Origin: Acheta domesticus
Lineage: Eukaryota > Arthropoda > Insecta > Orthoptera > Gryllidae
Length of the DNA stretch: 64,000 nt
Assembly: GCA_031308135.1 (NCBI GenBank)
Contig: JAHLJT010008756.1
Coordinates: 77,595,081 to 77,659,080, forward strand
Reading direction: 5' to 3'
The position numbers and the translations under genes are program-made. Below, piece after piece: positions 11,986 to 23,366 of the stretch. A model generated the notes under the pieces. The model did not search any database. It saw only the letters and a list, made by a program, of their open reading frames with translations, and was not told the origin of the DNA. Position 1 is the stretch's first letter. Each line of letters begins with the position of its first letter.

Positions 11986-13075
11986 GTTGATTGATTAATT
12001 ATTTTGTTTTCGGGTGCGTCAACTGCTATAGTCATTAGTTCCGTAAGCGTATTACATGATTTAACACGGGAGGTGGCAGTGATATTTTCCCTGCTGAATG
12101 GCGAGATGCGACGCCGGCATACACGTCAGCTTGTGTAGCTTTCTTCAACCAGCAAGTTACCGCCCCAGCCGGGACAAGCTCTAAGCTCCCAACTTGTCTC
12201 CCTATATATGTGGCCGTGTAGTGAATGTAAACGTAAGTGCTTGTAAGTAAGGGGGGGAGGAAAGAACAAGGAAGAGGAAGATAGATCGCGAGAGTCTGGT
12301 TCGTGTGATACGGTACGGCACCAGTATTCTCCTGATGTTGATCGGGGAAACCACGGTAAACGCCCGATTAAATCTGCCAACCACCGTCGAAAATCCTGCC
12401 ACCTACACCGTCGGATTATGATTGATTGATTGGTTGTTCGTGATTTCAGGCGCGTCAACTACTGAGGTCATTAGTCCTCATTAGTAAATGTAGTGCGTGT
12501 TTTTCTCTCGGGAGGTGGCGGTGATATTTACCCCGCTGGATAGCGAGATCCGGCGCCGACCTACCGTCGACTAATGGGGTTTTCCTCTCAACCAGGTATC
12601 TCCCGCCCGCGGGGCAACGCCTCAGCCGTGACAAGCTCTATGCTCCCGACTGGTCTCCCGGCACGTGTAGTAGTGAAGTGCATGTTGGTGCAAATGTGAG
12701 TGTAGAGTGTGAGGATAGGACAAGCAACAGGAAGGAAAGATCGCGAGCGCTCCGTAGCCCGTTTGTTAGGGTACTACTCCGGCATTCGCCCAGTATTGAT
12801 CGGAGAATCCAAGGAAAACTACCGATCAGAGCAGCCGGCCGCTAGAATTCTCCTTCAGACAGCGACTGGATTCGACCTAGCTGTCAAGCTAGTGTCGAAA
12901 ATCCTGCCGTCGTCGGGACTCCAATCTAGGACCTCCCAGTCAGAGGGACTGCAGAGACATCAGTTGATGCACAGAGCCATCTCTCCCGGTTACACCATTG
13001 GGACTGGAATCCTAGGACCTCCCGGTCGGGGTTAATGCAGGGACATCCGTCGATGCACTGAGCCACCTTGGCTGG
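11986..13075 (-). mobile_element. tRNA-derived SINE (family A), outer copy, interrupted
   Basis: On the - strand the tRNA-like head is at 12,991-13,075, with A-box-like TGGCTCAGTGCATC and a B-box region GGTCCTAGGATTCCAGTCC. The body resumes at 12,415 and runs to a TTGATTGATTAATT tail (read on +) at 11,986-12,000. The two parts are separated by another SINE of the same family. The body shares with the other copies the segment GGCAGGATTTTCGAC, a region ending in ACCAGTC/ACCAGTT-like sequence, and the GCGACGCC/GGCGCCGG motif before the tail. Confidence 0.85.
12416..12990 (-). mobile_element. tRNA-derived SINE (family A), nested full-length copy
   Basis: About 575 bp on the - strand. It starts with ACCGGGAGAGATGGCTCTG and a pol III A-box-like TGGCTCTGTGC, then a B-box-like GGTCCTAGATTGGAGTCCC. 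The body is about 450 bp, and the 3' tail is an AATC repeat ending in ATAA. It is flanked by imperfect 12 bp direct repeats (12,404-12,415 TACACCGTCGGA and 12,991-13,002 TACACCATTGGG) derived from the host SINE. This dates its insertion after the outer copy. Confidence 0.9.
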
Positions 13076-14960
13076 TGGCGCAAAGTGTGCGGGATGCGTG
13101 GGGCAGGGCGGCCGCGGGCGGTGGCAATGCCCCTGGCGCGACTCCCATTCACCCACAAGCGCGCAGGGGAGGGGGCTGGGGCAGGGGAGGGGAGTGTTGC
13201 GTAACGCGGCTGCTGGCCACGAGCTCCGTCACGCGACGACTGCAGCGCCACCGACGCATCACGCGCGAATTAATCGGAGGAAGAGCTACGACAGTCGCCG
13301 CGCCGTACGATTTCATACCAAATCACCCTGCGGCAATTTCTGAGTTATTCTTAATCAGATGGGTTTCCACCATCGAGATGACTGATCGTGAACCAGAATC
13401 CGGAAAGCAACATATTAGTAGAATCTCTGATAAAGGATTCTTACTTTCTCGCTACGGAGTAGAGATAAAGTTATGCAATGCTGCGGGAAACAACGGTGAA
13501 TTTTTGGGAGAAAAAATCTTATTACAGAATCATGGTAACGAAAACGTGGATAAATCCAGTTGCTAAAATTAGAAAAAATCTTCTATCACGTGGTTTAGCC
13601 AGAATACATGTTTTATTGGACCCTGATACCGAAAAATCGAATGATGCAAAATGTCTACCTGTCCGTCTGGGAATAAAGCTATTGGCTAAACCGCTCAGCC
13701 AAAACTGACATTCCCCAATCGATCTGGCTGATGTCGCGGCCCCTTGGGTTTGTAACCTATATTTTAATTTAAGGGTAATTTACATGAAGCCCATGGAATA
13801 TTTTCAAAATTTTCAAAAAAATGGCTCCATTTGTTTTTGATTAAATGTTGTTGTTGGATAGTGTGAAGAGATTGGTGTTAAGAGAATGGTTCATGTCTCA
13901 TGTTCGTTGAAAATCCTCATTTTTCGAAAACTGAATGACTTCAAAGTTTTTCGGAGTCTTACTACAACTAAAATATTAAATATAGAAATAGTTGCCCTTA
14001 TTGATATCTCTTACTTAAAGATAGATTTTGAAATAAGGTTTTGTACAATTTTTCGAAACTTTGAGTACTTTTTGCGTAATTTTCCGTGAAAATAGGGCGA
14101 GGCAGTACGTGTTGTTTTAGGGCCACTATTTTCTAATATTGCTATCGATGCAACAACATGAACGAATATCCACTTAATGGCCAGTGTCCGTTCGTGATTT
14201 TCCAGCCCGCCATGCCTTGAGAACAATCGAAACAAATGACATGTACCTAAAGATTGCGTGTAAGTGAACTTATTCCAAGCAAAGACTTTTTTGTTTATAT
14301 ACTTTTTTCTAAGAAGAAAATGGTATTACCAAAGGAATTGCACGCCAAACTGCTGATAACACAAATCGGTTGGATATAAACCTAGGTTATTGCCTCAGTT
14401 TATAAACATAAACTGCGTATATTGTACGTTGTTTATCAGTTAAATGACATGAATAACAATAAGAAGGATTACTAGGCGGAAGGATGAACGACCTAACTGG
14501 ATTTAACAGTAAAAGGAAAAAAGTTCACATCATATCAGTTGATTCACTACAATTTCCCCCTCGATTAAAATTACAAGTCAATTTTCAATTTATTTCTGTA
14601 TCCATCAGCATAATTCATCTGAAGCTATGGCATTCAAATTGGTAGCAAGTCTACTTATAGACACGCTGCTAGAAATACGTGAATTGTCGATGTAATGTAA
14701 AAACGTAGATACTCTGAAATGTGGTAACTTGAGATGTCCAAAATTTGTAAATATTTATATAACAAAAGTTATAGTTAAATCAACAATTTCGTATTGTCAG
14801 TAGATAAAAACATATTCAAAGTAAAAGTATTTGTTATTAGGCCTAGTTAATAATGCAATCAGACAGGACAAATAATGTGTGAAGGTGACGAATAGCAATA
14901 TAAAAAAGAATATAAGGAATCTAGAGATGCGGAAAGAGATATGAAAAGGCAAAAAATGAA
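13076..14960. other. GC-rich patch then AT-rich DNA, no supported gene
   Basis: Positions 13,080-13,300 are GC-rich and open in two + frames (one 163 codons, 13,075-13,566), but the product is unrecognised and the start lies at the SINE edge. The rest is AT-rich with short frames only. Confidence 0.5.
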
Positions 14961-14966
14961 TCCACG

Positions 14967-15405
14967 ACTTCATTCCTCCATGAATTGTCTCTGAGTCCAG
15001 ATGGAGCTGGTGGCGACGAAATACATCAACATAATATGAGCTTCTTCCTCACGAACACAGGATAGCCAGCTCGAACGGATTTCGTTTTTCCATCATTTGT
15101 GCCCGAGTTCCGTTGGAGCTGGTGGCGATGAAATTGAACAAAATACAAGCTTCCGTCTCAGGAACACAGGAGAGCTAGCTCGAACAGACTTCGTTTCTCC
15201 ATGAATTGTCCCTGAGTCCAGATGGAGCTTGTGGCGACGAAATACGTACTTCAACAAAATACGAGCTTTTGCCTTACGAACACAGGATAGCCAGCTCGAA
15301 TAAACTTCGTTTCTCCATGAATTTTCCCTGAGTTCAGTGGAACCGAAATACTTCAGCATATTACAAGCTTCTGCCTCACGTACACAGGATAGGCACCTCG
15401 AACGG
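14967..15405. repeat. four-copy ~110 bp tandem repeat
   Basis: Units start at 14,967, 15,079, 15,188 and 15,304, giving spacings of 112, 109 and 116 bp; the last unit is 102 bp. Each has a TTCGTTTCTCCATGAATT-like start, GTCCAGATGGAGCT, CGACGAAATAC and ends in ACAGGATAGCCAGCTCGAA. The spacings are not multiples of three, so the - strand frame across it (15,093-15,482) is not a repeat protein. Copies are diverged and the last unit has a deletion in the middle. Confidence 0.95.
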
Positions 15406-15715
15406 ACTTTCCGTAGCGCCGGATATTTTCGGCGCATTAACAGCCCAGGAGTAGGCAGTGGCGGCGGCGGCGGCAACGTCACGGGAAAAGGAGCGCAAGG
15501 CCGAGCGAGACGGAAAAGCGAGCAACAGAGACGAACACAGCCACCCGTGACGCGTCGCGTCCGGCGTTCGGTTTCCGAGAACAGCCTGTGCTTGGAAGGG
15601 TCTCCTCTTCTTTCGCCGGGGAGGAAAATATCGCCAGTTTACGAAACAGGAAGGAAGCGACAAAAAGACTGTCTCAAGGATGAAGAGTTTGATAGAAAAA
15701 GTTGAGGGTTTTTCT
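15406..15715. other. GC-rich, CpG-rich block
   Basis: A block with GGCGGC runs and many CpG follows the tandem repeat directly. Frames on both strands are open for about 100 codons (15,337-15,705 + and 15,376-15,663 -), but neither is recognised. A CpG-rich regulatory or exon-proximal region is possible; nothing in the sequence proves it. Confidence 0.35.
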
Positions 15716-15767
15716 TAAAAGCTAAGAATTCTTGCTTGTACGACTCTACCACAGTAAAATTAGTTTT

Positions 15768-15836
15768 TATGTCGTGTCGTGTGAATGTTATGTCGTGTCG
15801 TATGTTATGTCGTGTGAAGTGTTTTACGTTGTATGA
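15768..15836. repeat. TTATGTCGTGTCG-type short tandem repeat
   Basis: Three imperfect copies of TTATGTCGTG with GTCGT extensions (about 22-25 bp apart). Confidence 0.85.
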
Positions 15837-15839
15837 AGT

Positions 15840-17320
15840 ATAAACAACTTTCGGGGACGATGTTAAACTATCAGATATTTCAGGTTTATAACGTGTACTT
15901 AGGCATGTGTATAGGAAGCGGGGCAGGTCCCCTCAACATTTTAAAAGGGACCCGTTTACCTCAATAAAGCATTTATTTCTTTAAATAACGTTCAACCGCC
16001 GATGTCATCCTATTTTACCTGTCAATTTAAAGAATTGTTCTACATTTTGGAAAGAGGCTTTCCACGGAAGTTCAATAAAGGACGTGAAACATAATTGCTA
16101 TATGGCTACACAGTAAATGGTTCAACATCACTAAATAATTTTTATCAATTAATTGTTTCACTGAAGTTATAATTAAAGTCTTCTTAAAGTATGTTTTATT
16201 TATTGATTTATTAGTAAAATCTGACAAAGATAAGTTCAAAAGTTTAATGGGAAAGGGGGCCTAGAAATGTAGGAGGCCTACTATTATATTAGACTACGAA
16301 CGCCAATGACCACGTTAATTTGACATAATGTTCGAGGAAAATTTACTAACAATGTGTTTCAATCTAGGATTATTCTACTATAATAACATGTTTGAAATCC
16401 GTATATGTGTTCAGAGATCGAATATAAAATAATTAGTAGTAACCAGAGATAAAAGTGAATTTTGAATTTACAAGAAAATTTTAAAAAAATCATAATGAGT
16501 AATAGGAAGGTATCTTCTTAATGCATTTCCGAAGTAAATTTATGCAATAATAGTCAATCGTCTTCATTCAAGTTTTGCCTTTACCTTTGAATCTACCGGA
16601 AGGGACAATGAACATACTACAGAAATGCAGATAGTGATGGATACAAAGGAAAGGGTAAGAGTGTATCTCTCTCTTTCTCGCAGCAATGGCATTAGTTTGA
16701 GGATGATAATACTATTTTCTTTGTTTTTAACGAAACAACAATTAATTTATATTTTTTAAAATATTATTTATTGTTTAAATCATTCTATACAAAATTCGCC
16801 CTCTTGCATCTCTAACAAAAGAGAGGGTAATAAACAAATGAAATACAAGAGCGGATGAGGCACTAATAACTGGAAAGAAAGAAAGTGAAAATAGATTAAA
16901 GAATGGAGAAAAAATATCCCATTAGCTTTATGGCGAAATAATTCTTTCTTTGCAAAATAACCATATCTCCTTACTGGCAGTAACAGACCAATTCGGAAAG
17001 CGGCGGAAGCCAAGGAGTGAGCCGGCACTTCGCTACGTGCCAAGCATTTCGCTTGCTTTCCCAGAAGAATCCTGCGTGGAGGTGGCGCCTCGTGTGGCGT
17101 TTTCGCGAACCGTTGCGCTCATCCACTTGCACGCGTGCTTGAGTGCCAAGTCGCTTCATTTCAACTCCACCACAATCCATCATCTGCGCCAAACACTCAT
17201 CACGGCCACAGAAATCGAAGAGGTATTAAAAGCCCACAAATGATATAGCTGGAAAGGGGAATATTAAGAGAAAACGAAGATAATATATAGCACACAATTC
17301 AAGATATAAGGAGTAAAAGT
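15840..17320. other. mostly AT-rich DNA, no supported gene
   Basis: A short GC-rich segment at 16,995-17,180 carries small frames on both strands that I do not recognise. Confidence 0.55.
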
Positions 17321-17465
17321 GAAGGAGAAAAAGGGGGAATACGAATCGCGGACATAGATGGAGATAGATATAGATAGACGGAGAGAGACAAAATGAGAGA
17401 GAGAAAGATAGAGTGAGAGATAAATGAACGGGAAGCAGAGAGAACATATAATAAAAAGAGAAAGT
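17320..17465. repeat. purine-rich GAGA/GATA simple repeat
   Basis: Degenerate GAGA and GATA units dominate the + strand; the - strand frame over it is Leu/Ser-rich for that reason. Confidence 0.7.
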
Positions 17466-17841
17466 GAAATCGGGAAAGAACAACCGAAGGTACCGAAGAC
17501 ATAACTGTCTCATTTGAAACAGAAAATTAAGTTTGCCCATTAACATATTTTAAAATATTTGCGTAGGGGAATGTTCAACATCCGGTTCCATCCTGCGATT
17601 TCGTTTTCCGAGAAAAGGCGCATTCCGGAGGCGGCGCGCCTGGCTTCACGGCGATTTTGCGAAGTGTCGCGCCTATTTCCCACGCGCGGCACTGGCCGGT
17701 GAAGAATGCCTCGCATGCTTCCCTGGTTGAGTATATCGAGTACCCGCACCGAAAGCGAGTAGGAATGGGGGATGTGACCAGAAAATGGAAGGTGAAAGTG
17801 GAATAGACGGAAACTCGAGGCGAAGGAGATATAGAGAGACA

Positions 17842-18195
17842 AGAAACTGTGATAAGATGGAGAGAGGGGAAGAGAAAGGAGGGGAGTGAGGAGAGGAGAG
17901 AGAGGAGGAAGGGAGGAGAGAGAAAGGAGGGGGAGAGACGAGGGGAGAGAAAGAAAGGAGGGAGAGAGAGTGGGAGAGAGGGATTGACGGACAGGAGGGA
18001 GAGAGGGTAAGGAGAAGGGATAGAGAGAAGGGAGAGAGGAGCAGGTGAGAGAGAAAGGGGTGAAGAAGGTGGGGGAGAGAAAGGAAAGGGAGAGAAGAGA
18101 GGACAGAGAGAAGGGAGGGTGAAAGGTGGGTGGAAGAGAGATGAGTGAAAGAAAGGAACGTGAGAGAGAGGAGGAGGAGAAAGAGGGAGAGGAAA
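17842..18195. repeat. polypurine tract (GAGAGGAAGG type)
   Basis: About 350 bp of + strand are almost all A and G, built from GAGAG, GGAGG and GAAAG. The 215-codon - strand frame (17,673-18,320) is a Ser/Leu/Pro artefact of this composition. A mirror-rich purine tract of this length can adopt triplex (H-DNA) structure in principle. Confidence 0.85.
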
Positions 18196-18239
18196 AGGTT
18201 AACTAACAAATCCAAAAAGGTTCCAGAAGCATGTAGGAA

Positions 18240-18570
18240 GAAATTTGATTTTTTCGGAAAACAGCCCCCGCGCTCGACTCCCGGAGCTTTTCGGTGATTT
18301 CGCGGCCCGTGGCGTCCCATCGCCTCGCTCTCACCGCCCCCCGCTCAAGGCACGCGTGCTTGCGCGTGGCGCTGGCACACGCGCGGGCGCGGGGGCCGTG
18401 AATGGTCCGGGTGATTCGCACCTCACCGAGCGACAGCCGGAATGCGCCTCCGCCCCAGCCGGCTTCTGCGAAGGGCTGGCGCCGAGGTCGACGGCAGGCG
18501 CAAAGGGCCCCGCTCCCGCTCCCGAGTCGTCCTTTAGGAAGCGGCGCCCTCTCGAAGGGGCGACTCTTTT
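18240..18570. other. CpG-rich island
   Basis: A sharply GC-rich segment with many CpG and GCGC motifs lies between a purine tract and AT-rich DNA. A 161-codon + frame (18,245-18,730) and - frames cross it but are not recognised. A promoter or first-exon region is possible and unproven. Confidence 0.35.
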
Positions 18571-18599
18571 AGGAAGCGACTCCTCGCCATTTGATGTTT

Positions 18600-21040
18600 T
18601 CACTTGGGCGTCGGAGACATATGAGAATTCCTCGTGCCCAGGAAGACACTTTCATTTAATGTATAGGGCTGGCCAGCTGCGCGGCACATCGACATTTGGG
18701 GAATTCTTAAGAAGAAAGTTAAGCTTGTAAAGACACCATACACAACAAGAAAAGTACAATAATCAATTTTAACAATTTTGAACGTTAAATCCTTCACGAT
18801 AATGTGACGAATTTTATAGCTACTGGTATATACCATTTTTCAACACAATATAACCAGTGCGATACCCAATAAAATTTCAACAAAAGTACTAACATTGTAT
18901 GTTTGATATTTTTTAAAATTTTACTTGGCTATCAAGGCCGAGACAATACAAAACCGATTCTTCTTGCAAATTGTGAAAAATTTCAAATTTCTGTTCAATA
19001 TTTCATGTAAGGTTGAGTATCTCCTTTTACAGTACCGTCTTCAGAATATCAAGTAACATTTCTACTCGATCAACCAATAAAAAAAATAACAACAAACTTT
19101 GAATCCGTTAAAGAAGAAATTAATGAAATAAAAGTAGCATTTCATAATCTGTTTCATAATCACAGTTTTCAACTTTCATTAAGAAAATCCTAACACTAAT
19201 TCTGTAAGAGTTTATGTATTTGGAAATAAAAAATGATTATGGCAAATACATTCACTTTCTTGTTTCATCAATACAGATGTGAGAAACGATTCCAAAAACT
19301 GCGAAATTTTTATTTGGGCAAATCTCGCAGTTCATATTTTTGCCTCTTGCAAGTATATCATTTTTGCTGAGGACAATTCTACATTTACATCTGAAAATAA
19401 ACAAGAAACATTTACAACTAATCGTGTAACGTTTCACACTCAATTCGTATTGTCTCCCAGGTAACGACGTTTCCCAGAGCCAAACCGCGCTCTAGTTACC
19501 TGTCTGTAGCCGTTTCTTGGGAATAGCCAGCGGCGGGATGCCCGCAAGAGGGAGTCAATAACAGAGCACTTGCGACGTCGATGCACCCCGTCGAGCCGTG
19601 GGCAAGGCCCCAGGCGCGGAGGCAGTTCGGAGAACATCGCTGGCGGCCAGCCCCTCGCCTCTAAACGCAGGCGCTGGGATGGTCTTTGCCACGTCCCACG
19701 GGTTCTTCTCATGACTAGAGACCGGATTTTTATGTAATTAGATTTTTTTGTCTTTCTGCTTACCGCTTTAAAAATTGTAATCTTGGCGAATCGTCGCTTC
19801 TATAACACAATATCAAAATTTTTTGTTATAGATATTTACATATTTAGCACTTTATTACACATTTTATATATTTTGCCGTTTTCAGGAAATATTCTTTTTA
19901 TTATATCAATTTTCTTCGATTTTATTACGTATTTTTTATGAAAAGAAATATTTTCAATACAGCAATTTTTCCTACACTATTAGTGCATGCTATTTACTCG
20001 AGGTATGATGACGCGGTCGAGTATTCACACAGACCGGCGCGCCTGCTTCAGTTAAAGTCAGTGTTGCGGGAAGTATGCGTGAGAGACTGATATCAGTTTC
20101 ACCTTAGATGTGAAAAGTATCACTGACGCCACCTTTTGTGAAACCTGAATCTCCAAATGTATGTATTACATTTAAAATTTCTTTAGGGAATATTTTTATA
20201 AATAAAATGTCGTATTATGTAAACTTTCGTTTTATAATTAGTATATTTTAATATTACATATTTTATCAGAATTTACATTTTTATTACATATTCTTAATAT
20301 TTTCAGTACGTATTTATGAACATATTTTCACCTATCATACTACACAATTTTCCGCTCTCTACTCATGACGGTGAACGCAAGAAACAGATTCCTTTTGCAG
20401 GGGAATACCGCCACTGCCGCGAGGAACTGGAAACTGTTTCAGTTTTCGACCGGGAATTTGCAGATGGGAGACCGACGAACAGGGGCCTTTCACAAATTGC
20501 AGTGCGATCCACCTTACCCTTTTCTTACTGTTCAACTTTATAATTTCTTAAGTAATCTCTCACTCGTCCGGCTATTTATTTTACTTCTCTCAAATCAAAT
20601 AATCACAAATTCAAGTTTTTGTTTTATGCGGATCGTTGAAGTTTATAATCAAATGGGTAGACGATCTCACCTCGTGTTTTTAATTGACGGGATACAAATA
20701 CATTGTACTATTCATAGAAGCAAGACTACTATTACAAGCTTAAAAATAAAACTACTTTTTAATAAAAAAATTAATCCATCTTAAACTGCAACTTGTTGTG
20801 ACACAGTTAATATAACCCATAACTTGAAACACACGAATAGAAATAATCTAAAGTAATCTATCATTCAAATATTTATATTTAATTCATACCTTATCGAATA
20901 ATCTCATTGACTCTTTAAACACGATAATCACTATCTCATACTCACGAAGTTATCGTTACATATGAAATACTCTTTATGTTTACAAGTGTGGGAAAAAGGC
21001 AGTAGAACAATACTAATGAACGTCTATACCATTTTTTTCC
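18600..21040. other. AT-rich DNA with two small GC-rich patches
   Basis: GC-rich patches at 19,460-19,700 and near 20,025-20,090 interrupt long AT-rich stretches. The overlapping + frames at 20,316-20,543 and 20,365-20,784 (139 codons) are not recognised. Confidence 0.5.
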
Positions 21041-21043
21041 ATT

Positions 21044-21104
21044 TGTAATAATCTACAACATTACGTCAGTTTCCTACCCACACAGATGATGTAGTGAATT
21101 ATCT
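21044..21104 (+). repeat. 61 bp direct repeat, copy 1
   Basis: It matches 21,886-21,946 at 57 of 61 positions, starting TGTAATAATCTA and ending GTAGTGAATTATCT. The similarity stops abruptly on both sides. Confidence 0.95.
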
Positions 21105-21449
21105 TTCTATATTTCAATATTTTAAACGATAGTAAAATATAAACGTCAGTAAAAGATATACAGAATGTACAAAATATACAAATACGTTTCAAAATGACAT
21201 TTTTATTATTGTAAATTAATTATATTGTCGTAATTCTATTGTATAATATTTTAAACTTTATTAAAAACACAAAATTTAAACTATTCGAGTATCAAAAGAA
21301 GAGGAAAAAATGATAATATGACACATCACTTTTGTTTACAAGTAATAACATTCTTAATTCCATTATTTTCAAACAGCAATTGGATACATTGGATTGGATA
21401 CACGGATACAATAAGTACTGTCACGTTATTTTCAATAAAATTGAAGTGA

Positions 21450-21800
21450 TGAGTTCTTCGACACCACGTCCAGAGTTCGCTCCGCCGATTTGGCAACACT
21501 CCTCTCAATCCAGGTCAATATCGCGCGAAGCGTCCACGGGCAGCGGTGGCTGCGGCGTATCGTTTCGCGAGTCGGAGTCGCACGCGGAAAAGTTTGTGGT
21601 GAACCTGTTGCTGCGGAGCGAGAGCGCGGTGGGGATGGAGGGAGGGAGCGGGGGTGGGGGCGGGAGGGAAGGGGCGGGGCGCTGTGCCGCAGGGAGCCTC
21701 CTAAGATTAGCGCACAGACCGCTTGCGCAAAGGCGCCCGCCGCCACTCAACCACTCGACCACAACCAACGCACCGCCCGAGCCGCAGAAAAGCGTTCTTA
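21450..21800. other. CpG-rich island with GC-box-like motifs
   Basis: Contains GGGGCGGGGC at about 21,672 and GGGAGCGGGGGTGGG before it, in an otherwise AT-rich region. Frames on both strands exceed 100 codons here only because stops are rare in GC-rich DNA. It could be a CpG-type promoter; there is no TATA or exon evidence. Confidence 0.35.
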
Positions 21801-21885
21801 TTGTTTCCCCTCGTTCTGCTAGAAATTTCGTTTTCTGTTCGTGTATTTTATTTCTGTTTATATCATTCACTGGGGCTTTACTACC

Positions 21886-21946
21886 TGTAATAATCTATAA
21901 CATTACTCCAGTTTCCTACCCACACAGAAGATGTAGTGAATTATCT
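21886..21946 (+). repeat. 61 bp direct repeat, copy 2
   Basis: Second copy of the sequence at 21,044-21,104 (four mismatches, same orientation, 842 bp apart). The interval between them contains the CpG-rich island. Confidence 0.95.
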
Positions 21947-21949
21947 TGT

Positions 21950-22787
21950 CTCATCAGAGAACGTTTTCGTATTTTATGAAAAATGGTATTGTACTTATGA
22001 TCTATTAAAGAACTCACCACTTCAACATTATTGCAAAACCATTATACTACTTATTGTATCCATATAAATACTAGTTGAAAATAATGAAATTTTGAACGTA
22101 TGAGCTGAAAATAAAAGGGAGGGGGGCTCTTTTCTCTTAGTTTAATAGTAATCTAACAGTGTAATTTTTTACCATTTTACTAACGTTCGAAATATTAACT
22201 TATAAAATTAATTAAAAAATGTATATATCATTTTGAAACACTTTAATATTTTTTACATTCTGTATATTTTTAATGCATGCAGCTTTTCTAACGAACCGAT
22301 ATGAAATGATCATAACGGAGTATGTGCCAGTTTAATAAAATTAATACAGCTTCTTGCGTTAGTGTTGAGTGTATACTATAAGAGAAAGTGTAGAAAGAAA
22401 TTATTCAAATTTATCACAACGGAATGTTTCGATCCAAGTAATTCATGTTATAAGCACACTCATTAGCGTCATAAATTCGGATTATTGATTAAACAATTAC
22501 ATTTATTTTGTATTATGGATCCCTCATTCCTCGACTGTATTGTTATGAAATTCTGCCAGCATTTGAAAAGCACACTTTTGTTGAACTTATATTAAATATT
22601 CATACTACGGATAGAATGTACTAAAGATCGCGAAACATCTCCATATGAGGATGCAGAAGTCATTATAAGAGTATAATAAATTATGAAATTACTTTGGAGT
22701 ATCTTGCAGGCAAAGACAGTGCCTATTGTTCTCCTAGCCAAGAGTGCTATCGCACATTGTTTTCCCTTGGAGAAAATCAACGTGGGC
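21950..22787. other. AT-rich DNA, nothing recognised
   Basis: Short frames only, no repeats with clear edges. Confidence 0.6.
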
Positions 22788-22801
22788 TCCATCATATTGT
22801 G

Positions 22802-23352
22802 CCGGGAGAGATGGCTCAGTGCGTCAACTGACGTCACTGCAGTCCCTCTGACCGGGAGGTCCTAGTTCGAGTCTAGGATTTTTGACACTAGCTTGTCAGC
22901 TAGGTCGAATTCAGTCGCTGTCTGGCAGAGAATTCTAGCGGCCGAACTACTCTGATCGGTAGTTTTCCGTGTTTTTTCTGATCAACACCAGGCGAATGTC
23001 GGAGCAGTACCCTAACAAACGGGCCAAGAACCGCGCGCGAATTTTCCATTCTGTTCTTTGTACTATCCTCACTCCTTACACACACAAACACACACACACA
23101 CACACATTAACATGCACTACACTACCACACATGCTGGGAGACCCGTTGGGAGATTAGAGCTTGTCCCGTCTGGGGTGGTGCCCCGCTGGTGGGAGATACC
23201 TGGTTGAGCAGAAACCCCGCTGGTCGACAGTAGGTCGGCGCCGGATGTCGCCATCCAGCGGGGAATATATCAGCGCCAAATGACCGAAAAAAAACACGCG
23301 CTATACTTACGGGACTAATGACCTCTGTAGCGCGCTCGGAATCACGAATCAA
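22802..23352 (+). mobile_element. tRNA-derived SINE (family A), complete copy
   Basis: 551 bp flanked by a perfect 14 bp direct repeat TCCATCATATTGTG (22,788-22,801 and 23,353-23,366), the hallmark of LINE-mediated insertion. The head has an A-box-like TGGCTCAGTGCG (22,812-22,823) and a B-box-like AGTTCGAGTCT (22,864-22,874), as in pol III tRNA promoters. The body matches the copies at 12.4, 30.9 and 54.4 kb. A CA microsatellite (23,080-23,107) lies inside, and the 3' end is ATCACGAATCAA. The intact target duplication suggests a fairly recent insertion. Confidence 0.95.
23080..23107. repeat. CA microsatellite inside the SINE
   Basis: About 28 bp of CACACA with one AAA interruption. Other family members have only a short ACACAC run or none at this place. 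Confidence 0.9.
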
Positions 23353-23366
23353 TCCATCATATTGTG

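Noticed and set aside
14967..15405. CRISPR-like array
   Set aside because: The four units are contiguous with no unique spacers, and the genome is eukaryotic.
17673..18320. 215-codon - strand Ser/Leu/Pro frame
   Set aside because: Lies on a polypurine tract; the complement is CT-rich and cannot form stops.
20316..20784. Candidate exon (139 codons)
   Set aside because: Overlaps another open frame, lacks clear acceptor and donor sites at its ends, and is unrecognised.
21432..21979. Coding exon in the 215-codon + frame and overlapping - frames
   Set aside because: Several frames on both strands are open over the same GC-rich block; no recognisable domain and no consistent splice sites.
22802..22880. 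Functional tRNA gene
   Set aside because: A- and B-box-like motifs are present but belong to the head of a 551 bp SINE with target duplication; no cloverleaf with paired acceptor stem was evident.
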